6,925 nucleotides of DNA from contig CACXCL010000149.1 of the NCBI GenBank assembly GCA_902766115.1, positions 1 to 6,925 of the forward strand. The letters are read 5' to 3'. This DNA comes from an uncultured Ruminococcus sp. Lineage in GTDB: Bacteria; Bacillota; Clostridia; Oscillospirales; CAG-272. This document shows, in pieces, positions 1-6,279 of the stretch (its first letter is position 1; each line of letters starts with the position of its first letter). The notes beneath the pieces were generated by a model. It did not search any database. It saw only the letters and a list, made by a program, of their open reading frames with translations, and was not told where the DNA came from. The position numbers and the translations under genes were made by a program.

Positions 1-2
1 TG

Positions 3-923
3 GAGATACAGGAGCTGCTGCAGCAACGCGCGGATCTGCAAGCGCGCTTGAAGCTCTTGCCTTACGAAGGAACGCCGGAGATCAAAGAAAACAACAGCGG
101 CAAGTATCTTTATGTCCGCAAGCGCGTCTCCGGAAAGCTTACCAGCACCTACGTTGACGTCTTCTCTGATGAGCTTTACGCCGCGCTCCTTCGTTATACC
201 AGAGAGGCACGCGAGCTGAGAAAAGGCGTCCGTAAGATTGAAAAGCGACTGGCGGAGCTCGGCTATGCGACGGAGGAGCTTTCCGATAAAGTCATCCTCA
301 ATATCGACTTTGCCCGCGCTAATATGAAAGCGAATATTTACGATCAGGCAGTGCTCGAGGGGGTGGCGACCTCCTTCCCTCAGACCGAGGACATCATCGA
401 AAACGGACGTGTCAGCGGCGTATCGGCGAACGACGTGCAGAAAATTCTCAATCTGAAGCACGCGTGGGAGTTCGTGATGGACCGCGACGTGATCGCCACC
501 AAAACGGATTATTATATCCTCTGCCATATAGCGAAGCTCGTGAACGAGGGGTTTTACGCCGAGGGCGGCAGGATTCGCGGCGTGCCGGTCACCATCGGCG
601 GGACTTCTTACGTTCCCCCGCTTCCGATCGAGCTTGACGTCAAAGAAAAGATCGCCGCTATCGTAGCGGAGGATGCAGAACCCGTCGAAACGGCGATCCG
701 TCTCTGCCTCTATTGTATGAAGACACAGATCTTCAACGACGGAAACAAACGCGCGGCGGTCATCTTTGCCAACCACTACCTCATCGGCAAAGCCGAGGGC
801 CTGCTCGTAATCCCCGAAAAGGAAGTGCCGGAATTCAAGCGTCTGCTCGTCGCCTACTACGAGGGCCGCGACAAAGGCGAGATCGTCAGGTTTATGAGAG
901 ACAAGTGCTGGAGAAGGATGTAG
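3..923 (+). CDS. Fic-family protein with glutamine in place of the catalytic histidine (5' partial)
   Basis: Fic proteins usually transfer AMP or another phosphate-containing group to a target hydroxyl. The reading frame is open from base 3 with no stop, and the TTG at 48 has no ribosome binding site, so the gene starts before the window. Numbered from the TTG codon, residues 1-75 are a charged, probably coiled N-terminal region that continues upstream. Residues 177-191 (IRGVPVTIGGTSYVP) look like the target-docking flap. Residues 227-235 (QIFNDGNKR) are the Fic motif, canonically HxFx(D/E)GNxR. The phosphate-binding D231-G232-N233 and R235 are kept, but the catalytic histidine is Gln227. A helix at 107-121 containing E118-N119 resembles the inhibitory (S/T)xxxE(G/N) motif, with one extra residue between T113 and E118. 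The glutamine may be normal for a clostridial Fic subgroup, but transferase activity cannot be assumed. Family is secure; chemistry and target are unknown. Confidence 0.9.
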   Translation, partial: EIQELLQQRADLQARLKLLPYEGTPEIKENNSGKYLYVRKRVSGKLTSTYVDVFSDELYAALLRYTREARELRKGVRKIEKRLAELGYATEELSDKVILNIDFARANMKANIYDQAVLEGVATSFPQTEDIIENGRVSGVSANDVQKILNLKHAWEFVMDRDVIATKTDYYILCHIAKLVNEGFYAEGGRIRGVPVTIGGTSYVPPLPIELDVKEKIAAIVAEDAEPVETAIRLCLYCMKTQIFNDGNKRAAVIFANHYLIGKAEGLLVIPEKEVPEFKRLLVAYYEGRDKGEIVRFMRDKCWRRM

Positions 924-940
924 TGAGATTTGCATAAAAC

Positions 941-946
941 GAGGTG
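941..946 (+). promoter_or_regulatory. Ribosome binding site GAGGTG for the TTG start at 953
   Basis: GAGGTG matches the anti-Shine-Dalgarno sequence and lies six bases before TTG 953. This is good spacing and argues against the GTG at 944, which is part of the site itself. The site selects a 189-residue protein. Confidence 0.75.
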
Positions 947-952
947 ATTACA

Positions 953-1522
953 TTGAAAAGGCAAACTGAAAAAGAAATCAAGAGAAAAAGCTCCTTTTTG
1001 CTGATCTCAGCCATTGTGCTTTTCGTGCTTGCGATCGTCACCATTGTTGTCTCAGTGACCAATTCGATCGATCCTCCATACAAAAAGCTGCCGGAAACTA
1101 AAGTCACCCCCGAGCGGGTATACACAGTGCACACAACTCGTCCTGCAGGAACGTTCGCTCGGTTTTATGCATCAGACGGAAAAACATATTCGATACCTTA
1201 TTCATCACTATCCACTTTGAAAGAATGCGTAACCGAAAAATCCGAACTCACGATCAAATACCGCAAAACATGGGTCGGAAGTCTTTTGGGGATCGTCTAC
1301 GCGCGTGAAATCCGCTCGGGAGAGCAGATCATCGTTTCATATACGCCTAATTCACCGAAAACTTTGGTCATCATCTGTGTTATTTGTTCTATAACGATCC
1401 TGATCTCCGTGAGTTTGTTTATGATCTATCGATGGCACGTCAGATTATTCCTTGAACGTGAACAGAAAAGAGACAACAGAATCCTGAAAAAGTACGGAGA
1501 AATCAAAAGCAAGAAACATTGA
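953..1522 (+). CDS. Unrecognised two-pass membrane protein, 189 aa
   Basis: I do not recognise this protein. The TTG at 953 is preferred as the start because GAGGTG at 941-946 sits six bases upstream; the in-frame GTG at 944 lies inside that binding site. The protein has a short basic N-terminus (1-13), a hydrophobic helix at about 14-35, an outer segment at about 36-136, a second hydrophobic helix at about 137-159 and a highly basic C-terminal tail. The positive-inside rule places both ends in the cytoplasm and the middle segment outside. That segment alternates hydrophobic and polar residues (SDGKTYSIPYSSL, SELTIKYRK, GEQIIVSYTP) and probably forms a small beta domain, loosely reminiscent of DUF3592-like proteins. 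It follows the Fic gene by 29 bases and could share its transcript. Its base composition is lower in G+C (two sampled 60-base lines give 37-40%) than the neighbouring genes, which hints at separate ancestry. Confidence 0.75.
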   Translation: MKRQTEKEIKRKSSFLLISAIVLFVLAIVTIVVSVTNSIDPPYKKLPETKVTPERVYTVHTTRPAGTFARFYASDGKTYSIPYSSLSTLKECVTEKSELTIKYRKTWVGSLLGIVYAREIRSGEQIIVSYTPNSPKTLVIICVICSITILISVSLFMIYRWHVRLFLEREQKRDNRILKKYGEIKSKKH

Positions 1523-1527
1523 GCAGC

Positions 1528-1558
1528 AAACAAGCGCCCCGTGGGGCGCTTGTTTTTT
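1528..1558 (+). terminator. Rho-independent terminator between convergent units
   Basis: The left arm ACAAGCGCCCC (1530-1540) pairs perfectly with GGGGCGCTTGT (1543-1553). With the apical pair open this gives a GC-rich stem of 10 pairs and a CGTG loop, and it can extend by AAA/TTT at the base. Six T residues (1553-1558) follow on the + strand. It starts only a few bases after the stop of the membrane-protein gene. The same hairpin lies just past the end of the leftward opp operon, but on that strand it is followed by only three T residues, so it is a weaker terminator in that direction. Confidence 0.93.
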
Positions 1559-1568
1559 ATAAGTCTTA

Positions 1569-1841
1569 CTATCTAAACCAGATGAAATCGCAGAATGCGA
1601 TGAACAGGAAAAACGCAAGCCCGAAGACGGCGATGATAAACAGACCGGCTCGTATTGCCGCCCACTTGTAGGCGCGCATCTGCTCTTTTGAAAGCGGTTC
1701 CGGCGTTTTACCGGTATCACGCGTCTCGGCGGTCTTATATCGTCCTCTGACGTACCACGGCATCCCCTCGACGTTCATGTCGACGATGGTCTCGCCGTCG
1801 TCCTCAAAGTCTTCGACCTTCTTTTTTTTCTTGTCCTTCAT
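1569..1841 (-). CDS. Small single-pass membrane protein at the end of the opp operon, 90 aa
   Basis: Function is unknown. The N-terminus is lysine-rich (MKDKKKKK), followed by an acidic stretch and a conserved-looking segment, DDGETIVDMNVEGMPWY (14-30). A polar linker leads to one hydrophobic helix at about 61-83 and a short aromatic C-terminus ending in WFR. The basic N-terminal part should lie in the cytoplasm. The ATG at 1841 comes one base after the oppF stop codon, and AGAGG at 1851-1855 lies inside the end of oppF, so translation is probably coupled to oppF. The DDGxTIxDM type of segment resembles short uncharacterised clostridial proteins as I remember them, which I cannot verify here. 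A run of eight A residues in the coding strand (1822-1829) lies within the lysine codons. The coupling suggests an accessory or stabilising role for the transporter, but that is inference. Confidence 0.82.
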   Translation of the reverse strand: MKDKKKKKVEDFEDDGETIVDMNVEGMPWYVRGRYKTAETRDTGKTPEPLSKEQMRAYKWAAIRAGLFIIAVFGLAFFLFIAFCDFIWFR

Positions 1842-1842
1842 C

Positions 1843-2934
1843 TCAGAGGACCTCTTCCTCTTTCTCGGTAACGCCTTCCTTTTCGATAACAGCGTTCATC
1901 TCTTCAACAGCCGCGGCTTCCTCCTCGGCGTCGTTGTAAAGATGGCATGCGCAGAAGTGGCCGGGTTCGACCTCTTTCCACTTCGGGACGGCGTATTTGC
2001 AGACCTCCATGCACTTCTCGCAGCGGGTGTGGAATTTGCATCCCTTCGGCGGGTTCGCAGGGCTCGGGATACTTCCCTTCAGGATGATCCTGTTGATCTT
2101 CGCGTCCGGATCGGGGATCGGGATCGCGGAGAACAGCGCCTGCGTGTACGGGTTCAGCGGATGGGAGAAGATCTTATCCGTCTCCGCGTATTCAACCATG
2201 CTCCCGAGGTACATGACTCCGACGGTGTCGGAGATGTGCTCCACCACGGAAAGGTCGTGGGAAATGAACAGGTACGTGAGACCGAAGTCGTTCTGCAGCT
2301 GCTTTAAAAGGTTGATGATCTGCGCCTGGATCGACACGTCCAGCGCCGAGACGGGCTCGTCGCAGACGATGAATTCCGGGGAGAGAGCAAGCGCCCTTGC
2401 GATGCAGATCCTCTGGCGCTGTCCGCCCGAAAATTCGTGAGGATAGCGCTCCTTATAGTAGGAAGGAAGACCGCACGCCTCCATAACGCGGGAAATGTAG
2501 TCGTCGAACTCGCTCGCCGGCACGATGCCGTGCTCGCGGACCGCCTCGCCGATGATCTCGCCGATGGGGAGACGCGGAGAAAGGCTGGAATAAGGGTCCT
2601 GGAAGACGATCTGCATTCTTGTCCGCATGTGGCGGAGTTCCTGCCTTGACAGAGCGGACACGTCCTGTCCGTCGAAGATGATGTCGCCGGAGGTCTTGGG
2701 GAGCAGGCGCAGGATGGTCCTGCCGCAGGTCGATTTACCGCAGCCGGACTCGCCCACAAGTCCCATGGTCTGGCGCCGCTTGATCTTGAAGCTGACGCCG
2801 TCCACCGCGCGGACCTGGCCCACCGTGTGCTTAAAGAATCCCGCCTTTATGGGGAACCACTTTACTAGGTTATTCACCTCGAGCAAGTATTCGTTTTCGT
2901 TCTCTGTGGAGACTTTTTCGATTTTTTCATTCAT
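1843..2934 (-). CDS. oppF: Oligopeptide/dipeptide ABC transporter ATP-binding protein, OppF/DppF type, 363 aa
   Basis: One of the two cytoplasmic ATPases that power peptide import through OppB-OppC. Visible motifs are Walker A GESGCGKS (61-68), Q-loop Q112 in VFQDPYSSLSP, signature FSGGQRQR (168-175), Walker B FIVCDEP (188-194) with catalytic E193, and H-loop H226 in FISHDLS. All catalytic residues are present. The C-terminal oligopeptide-transporter extension follows, with GSIPSPANPPKGC and cysteines C299, C305, C308, C312, C328 and C330. Four of these fit the positions that bind an iron-sulphur cluster in related Dpp ATPases. A tail of about 30 acidic residues follows HLY (331-333). The ATG at 2934 is chosen because GGAGG at 2944-2948 lies nine bases upstream; extending to 3024 would only overlap oppD. 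It starts one base after the oppD stop. Peptide rather than, for example, nickel as substrate is inferred from family likeness. Confidence 0.95.
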   Translation of the reverse strand: MNEKIEKVSTENENEYLLEVNNLVKWFPIKAGFFKHTVGQVRAVDGVSFKIKRRQTMGLVGESGCGKSTCGRTILRLLPKTSGDIIFDGQDVSALSRQELRHMRTRMQIVFQDPYSSLSPRLPIGEIIGEAVREHGIVPASEFDDYISRVMEACGLPSYYKERYPHEFSGGQRQRICIARALALSPEFIVCDEPVSALDVSIQAQIINLLKQLQNDFGLTYLFISHDLSVVEHISDTVGVMYLGSMVEYAETDKIFSHPLNPYTQALFSAIPIPDPDAKINRIILKGSIPSPANPPKGCKFHTRCEKCMEVCKYAVPKWKEVEPGHFCACHLYNDAEEEAAAVEEMNAVIEKEGVTEKEEEVL

Positions 2935-2935
2935 T

Positions 2936-4123
2936 TCACAGTTCCTCCACGTCAACGGACTTCGGATAGCCGAGCTCCTCGCCCTCTTCGGCGTATCTGT
3001 AGCAGGAAACGACGTGAGTGTCACCGATCTTATACTCCGGCGGATACGCGCCGTCGCACTTGTCGCATCTCATCTCGCACCTGTCGCGGAAGTAGCAGTA
3101 GTTCGGCATCTTGACCGGATTCGGCACGTTGCCGGGGATGTTGTAAAGCTCCTCCACCTTCTGCCCGACGACCGGCTTCGACTTCATGAGGCCGATTGTG
3201 TAGGGATGAGACGGAGTGTGGAAAATCTCTCTCGCTGTTCCCTTCTCCACTATTCTGCCCGCGTACATGACCACAACATAGTCCGCCATTCCGGCGACCA
3301 CGCCCAGGTCGTGGGTGATGAGCATGATAGAGGAATTCATCTTGTTCTTCAGGTCCTGGAGCAGATCGAGGATCTGCGCCTGGATAGTCACGTCAAGAGC
3401 CGTGGTGGGCTCGTCCGCGATGATGATCGTCGGGGAACATGCCAGCGCGATGGCGATGCAGATTCGCTGACGCATACCGCCGGACAACTCGTGGGGGTAC
3501 ATGTTGTACACGCCCTCGCGGTTCGCAATGCCCACGAGACCGATCATCTCAAGAGTCCTCTTCTTCACGTCCTCTTTTGACATTTCGGGATTGTGGAGGA
3601 TGATGACCTCGTTGATCTGATCGCCGATCTTGAAGATCGGGTTAAGGCTCGTCATGGGCTCCTGGAATATCATGGAGATCTCGTTGCCACGGATCGACTC
3701 CATGATCTTATTCGGCGTGTTGACGATGTTATACGCCGTTCCGTCGCCTTTATTGAACCGGATCTCTCCGCCAACAACCTGTCCCATGGGCCTCTGAAGA
3801 AGCTGCATCAGCGACAGGCTGGTAACGGATTTGCCGCAGCCGGACTCGCCGACCACTCCCACGGTCACGCCGCGCGGGATGTTGAAGTTGATCCCGTCCA
3901 CAGCCTTGACCACGCCCACGTCGGTGAAAAAGTACGTGCAGACGTTGTCGAACTCGACCACGTTGTTCGGGTCCTTCATCTTTGTGGTGTAACTCTCGGG
4001 ATTTCTCGCGTTCGCGGCGCGCTGCTGCTCGAGCTTTTTCGTTACCCTGCGGTTGAAGCGCGTGATCTTTCTCGATTCGCCGGAGGAAATATAAGAGGCT
4101 CTTTTCTTTTTCTTTTCAGCCAT
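2936..4123 (-). CDS. oppD: Oligopeptide/dipeptide ABC transporter ATP-binding protein, OppD/DppD type, 395 aa
   Basis: The partner ATPase of OppF. Motifs in order are Walker A GESGCGKS (92-99), Q-loop Q154 in MIFQEPMTSLNP, signature LSGGMRQR (213-220), Walker B TIIIADEP (232-239) with E238, and H-loop H271 in LITHDLG. The C-terminal extension carries C343, C349, C353, C356 and C374, a spacing that fits the iron-sulphur motif of Dpp/Opp ATPases. The ATG at 4123 is preferred: GGAGGG at 4131-4136 is seven bases upstream, while the ATG at 4129 would leave only one base. An odd point is a basic leader of about 50 residues before the ABC domain begins at VVEFDNV (55-61). It has 16 Lys/Arg against 5 Asp/Glu, whereas typical OppD proteins begin the domain within the first ten residues or so. 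The gene follows oppC by 13 bases. Confidence 0.95.
   Translation of the reverse strand: MAEKKKKRASYISSGESRKITRFNRRVTKKLEQQRAANARNPESYTTKMKDPNNVVEFDNVCTYFFTDVGVVKAVDGINFNIPRGVTVGVVGESGCGKSVTSLSLMQLLQRPMGQVVGGEIRFNKGDGTAYNIVNTPNKIMESIRGNEISMIFQEPMTSLNPIFKIGDQINEVIILHNPEMSKEDVKKRTLEMIGLVGIANREGVYNMYPHELSGGMRQRICIAIALACSPTIIIADEPTTALDVTIQAQILDLLQDLKNKMNSSIMLITHDLGVVAGMADYVVVMYAGRIVEKGTAREIFHTPSHPYTIGLMKSKPVVGQKVEELYNIPGNVPNPVKMPNYCYFRDRCEMRCDKCDGAYPPEYKIGDTHVVSCYRYAEEGEELGYPKSVDVEEL
2944..2948 (-). promoter_or_regulatory. Ribosome binding site GGAGG for oppF
   Basis: On the minus strand GGAGG is followed by nine bases and then the ATG at 2934. The site lies inside the last codons of oppD, whose stop codon is one base before the oppF start, a layout that favours translational coupling. 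It decides the oppF start against the in-frame ATG 30 codons upstream. Confidence 0.8.
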
Positions 4124-4130
4124 TGTCATT

Positions 4131-4136
4131 CCCTCC
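4131..4136 (-). promoter_or_regulatory. Ribosome binding site GGAGGG for oppD
   Basis: GGAGGG directly follows the oppC stop codon on the minus strand. Two in-frame ATGs lie downstream, at 4129 (one base away) and 4123 (seven bases away). Only the second has workable spacing, so it fixes the protein start at MAEKKKK. Confidence 0.8.
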
Positions 4137-6266
4137 TCATTTCTTGGACTTCGGGTCGTAAGCGTCCCGGAGTCCGTCACCGACAAAGTTGAACGCCACG
4201 ACGGTGATACAGATAAGCAATCCGACGGGGATCCAGATGTACGGGTACTCTGCGATAGCCGTCTGAGACGAAACGGAGTTTATCATGGTGCCCCATGTTG
4301 CAAGCGGATGCTTGACGCCGAGGCCAAGGAACGAAAGGGTCGACTCCGTCAGGATGACGCCGCCCATGCCCATGGTAGCGGAGACGATGAGCTGAGGCAT
4401 GACGTTCGGGACCAGGTGCTTGAATATCCTCGTCTTGACCTTCAGGCCGCTCGCCTCCGCGGCGACCATGAATTCCTGCTCGCGGAGCGAGAGGATCTGG
4501 CCTCTGACGAGACGCGCGATACCCGCCCATCCGAGGATGCCGAGGACCGCCATCATGACCATGAGTCTCGGGTACGGTCCCAGCCTCTGATAGTCCATCA
4601 GCACGCCGAGGATAATGAGGATCGGCAGCGACGGGATACAGTAGAAAATATCCACCAGTCGCATGATGATCATGTCGACCCACTTGCCGTAGAATCCGGC
4701 GAGTCCGCCCATGATGACGCCGAGGATCGTCTCAAGGATGACGACCACGAAGCCGACCATCAGGGAGACGCGCCCGCCGTTCATGATGCGGGCGAAAACG
4801 TCGAATCCGTCGCCGTCCGTTCCGAGAATATGCTTCGCGGAGGGAGACGCGAATTTATCGATAAGGTATGTGATCTGTGTGCAGTGGAGTTCGAAGACGC
4901 CGGTGTTGGTCCTTCTGATCTTAAAATCGGTATCCGCCATTACGGCGTTGCCATCCTCGTCATAGACGATCTTTCCGGTGTCGGGATCCTGCGCCGCAAG
5001 AGGATGGGAGAACTCTCCCTCATACAGGCCCGCTTCGAGCATCTCGTCTATCTTTGCGGAGATGGTCTTCTTCAGTTCGTATTCCACGGTGTCCTTACCG
5101 GACATCCTGCGGATGGAGAGGACGGTGAACTCGCCGAGCTCTTTTCCGCCGCTTTCCTTTACGGTGACGTATTCGCCCTCGTCGTCAAGAGTGTAGCTCT
5201 TGTCGCCGACGGTGAAGTTCTTATCGTCGGAACCGATGGCCCTGAGAGCGCCGATCTTGACGTCGTCGGGCAGCTGCGCGCCGCTCTCGAAGTTATCGAA
5301 AGTGTATCGCGTGTAGATCATGGCGGGGGTACTCTTCCCCGTCCTGTAGACGGAAAACGCCTCGCTTCTGTCAAGCTTGATCAGACTGTAGGTGTCTCCG
5401 TCGAACTCGAATTCCGTTTTTCCATCCGTGTCACGGACCTTTTTCAGTTCTGCCTCAAAGTCGTCTCCCAGCTCAGCGTCTTTGGAGGAGTATTTGATCT
5501 GATCCAGCGACGCATTGACGGTGTAGTTCTTTCCGGCTTTCTTAAGAGTGTATTCCACATCCTCGTATGTAAACTCGGACTCGCCTTTGGAGATGGCTTC
5601 GTTGATCCGGGCGTCGATACCGGACCTCAGCGCTTCAACTTTGCTCTCGTCGGGGTCTTCTTCCCCGAAAACGGACTTCAGGCTCTCATTCTTGAACTTA
5701 AATGATCCGCGGAGAAAGTCTCCTACCGTGACATCGTCGACACCGAAGGAATCGATGACCTTCTCGGACGGGACGGTCTCAAGACTGAACACCTCATGAC
5801 CGGCGGAGCGGATCATATAGATAACATCGTCATGACCATCGACCGAGAAAGAAACCGAATCAGCGCCGTCCTCAATCATCGACTTGATCTTGCTGTTCAT
5901 CAGTCTCCCGACCTCACCGGGTATCTCGACGCCCTCGTCGAGGGCATATCCGGTGTAGGAGTCGTTCTCTATCGCCTGGGCATACTTCATGTTCAGCTCG
6001 CCGTACTTGTGGAACACCTGCTTCTGTCCATAGGGGTAAAACAGCGGACCGAGGAACGCAAACACGAACATGGTAATAAGGATGATCGCCCCGACAACCG
6101 CAAGGCGGTTGCGCATGAATCTCTTGAAGACCTTGCGAGCGGGAGACAGGACCTTGACTCTCTGAACGTCGTCAAGCTTCATCTCCGCGTTCGGGTCGTC
6201 CGGGGTGTTCCCCGCGTTTGCCGCGGCTCTCTGCTTCAGGGCTTCGTTAAGATCGTATTTTTTCAT
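4137..6266 (-). CDS. oppC: Oligopeptide/dipeptide ABC transporter permease, OppC/DppC type, with large extracytoplasmic insert, 709 aa
   Basis: One of the two channel-forming membrane subunits. Residues 1-50 are a cytoplasmic leader, followed by the OppC N-terminal signature KRFMRNRLAVVG (48-59) and a first membrane helix at about 56-79. The remaining core is at 475-709: the start SAKHILGTDGDGFDVFARI (476-494), several hydrophobic helices, the cytoplasmic EAA loop around 603-621 (EASGLKVKTRIFKHLVPN) that docks on the ATPases, and the end GDGLRDAYDPKSKK. Usual OppC proteins are about 300 residues. Here residues about 81-470 form an acidic insert between the first helix and the core, which topology places outside the cell. 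The reading frame is unbroken, and both flanks belong to OppC, so this is an insertion and not a gene fusion. The ATG at 6266 has GGAGGG (6272-6277) five bases upstream. It lies 13 bases after oppB. Confidence 0.93.
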   Translation of the reverse strand: MKKYDLNEALKQRAAANAGNTPDDPNAEMKLDDVQRVKVLSPARKVFKRFMRNRLAVVGAIILITMFVFAFLGPLFYPYGQKQVFHKYGELNMKYAQAIENDSYTGYALDEGVEIPGEVGRLMNSKIKSMIEDGADSVSFSVDGHDDVIYMIRSAGHEVFSLETVPSEKVIDSFGVDDVTVGDFLRGSFKFKNESLKSVFGEEDPDESKVEALRSGIDARINEAISKGESEFTYEDVEYTLKKAGKNYTVNASLDQIKYSSKDAELGDDFEAELKKVRDTDGKTEFEFDGDTYSLIKLDRSEAFSVYRTGKSTPAMIYTRYTFDNFESGAQLPDDVKIGALRAIGSDDKNFTVGDKSYTLDDEGEYVTVKESGGKELGEFTVLSIRRMSGKDTVEYELKKTISAKIDEMLEAGLYEGEFSHPLAAQDPDTGKIVYDEDGNAVMADTDFKIRRTNTGVFELHCTQITYLIDKFASPSAKHILGTDGDGFDVFARIMNGGRVSLMVGFVVVILETILGVIMGGLAGFYGKWVDMIIMRLVDIFYCIPSLPILIILGVLMDYQRLGPYPRLMVMMAVLGILGWAGIARLVRGQILSLREQEFMVAAEASGLKVKTRIFKHLVPNVMPQLIVSATMGMGGVILTESTLSFLGLGVKHPLATWGTMINSVSSQTAIAEYPYIWIPVGLLICITVVAFNFVGDGLRDAYDPKSKK
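5010..5915 (-). repeat. Degenerate helix-plus-hairpin repeats within the OppC insert
   Basis: Protein-level repeats at OppC residues about 118-419. Each unit has a charged helix followed by a strand-turn-strand with the pattern aromatic-x-aromatic/V-x-D/G-x-x-Y-x-L. Clearest hairpins are SFSVDGHDDVIYMI (139-152), EFTYEDVEYTLKK (231-243), EFEFDGDTYSLIK (285-297) and NFTVGDKSYTLDD (350-362). Preceding helices include LMNSKIKSMIEDG (122-134), ALRSGIDARINEAISKG (212-228) and ELKKTISAKIDEMLEAG (397-413); the last begins a less clear fifth unit. Anchor aromatics at 140, 232, 286, 351 and 419 are spaced 54-92 residues apart. The units are too diverged to detect by base identity, so this call rests on reading by eye. 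Confidence 0.5.
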
Positions 6267-6279
6267 GTCGTCCCTCCCT

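Noticed and set aside
48..50. TTG at 48 as the start of the Fic gene
   Set aside because: There is no ribosome binding site and the frame is open upstream with coiled-coil-like residues in keeping with the family's N-terminal region; the gene is cut by the window edge.
924..952. Promoter for the two-pass membrane protein gene in the 29-base gap after fic
   Set aside because: CATAAA vaguely resembles a -10 box, but there is no credible -35 element at the right distance and it nearly touches the ribosome binding site.
2935..3024. Longer oppF start at base 3024
   Set aside because: The 30 extra codons overlap the end of oppD, have low-complexity non-family sequence, and the ATG at 2934 has a well-placed GGAGG.
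2627..3580. Rightward open frame of 317 codons across oppD and oppF
   Set aside because: It is antisense to two genes with complete ABC motifs, and the product has no recognisable features.
4124..4186. Longer oppD starts at 4186 or 4129
   Set aside because: The first overlaps the end of oppC; the second leaves one base after the ribosome binding site. ATG 4123 has seven-base spacing.
4308..5705. Long rightward open frame (465 codons) antisense to oppC
   Set aside because: It lies wholly opposite a well-supported oppC, has no good ribosome binding site that I can see, and its translation is rich in Asp/His/Arg without any recognisable domain, as expected for the complement of GC-rich coding sequence.
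4857..6026. OppC insert as an assembly chimera or fusion of two genes
   Set aside because: The frame is continuous, the first membrane helix and the core are both OppC, the acidic insert has the same codon style as its flanks, and operon spacing is normal on both sides.
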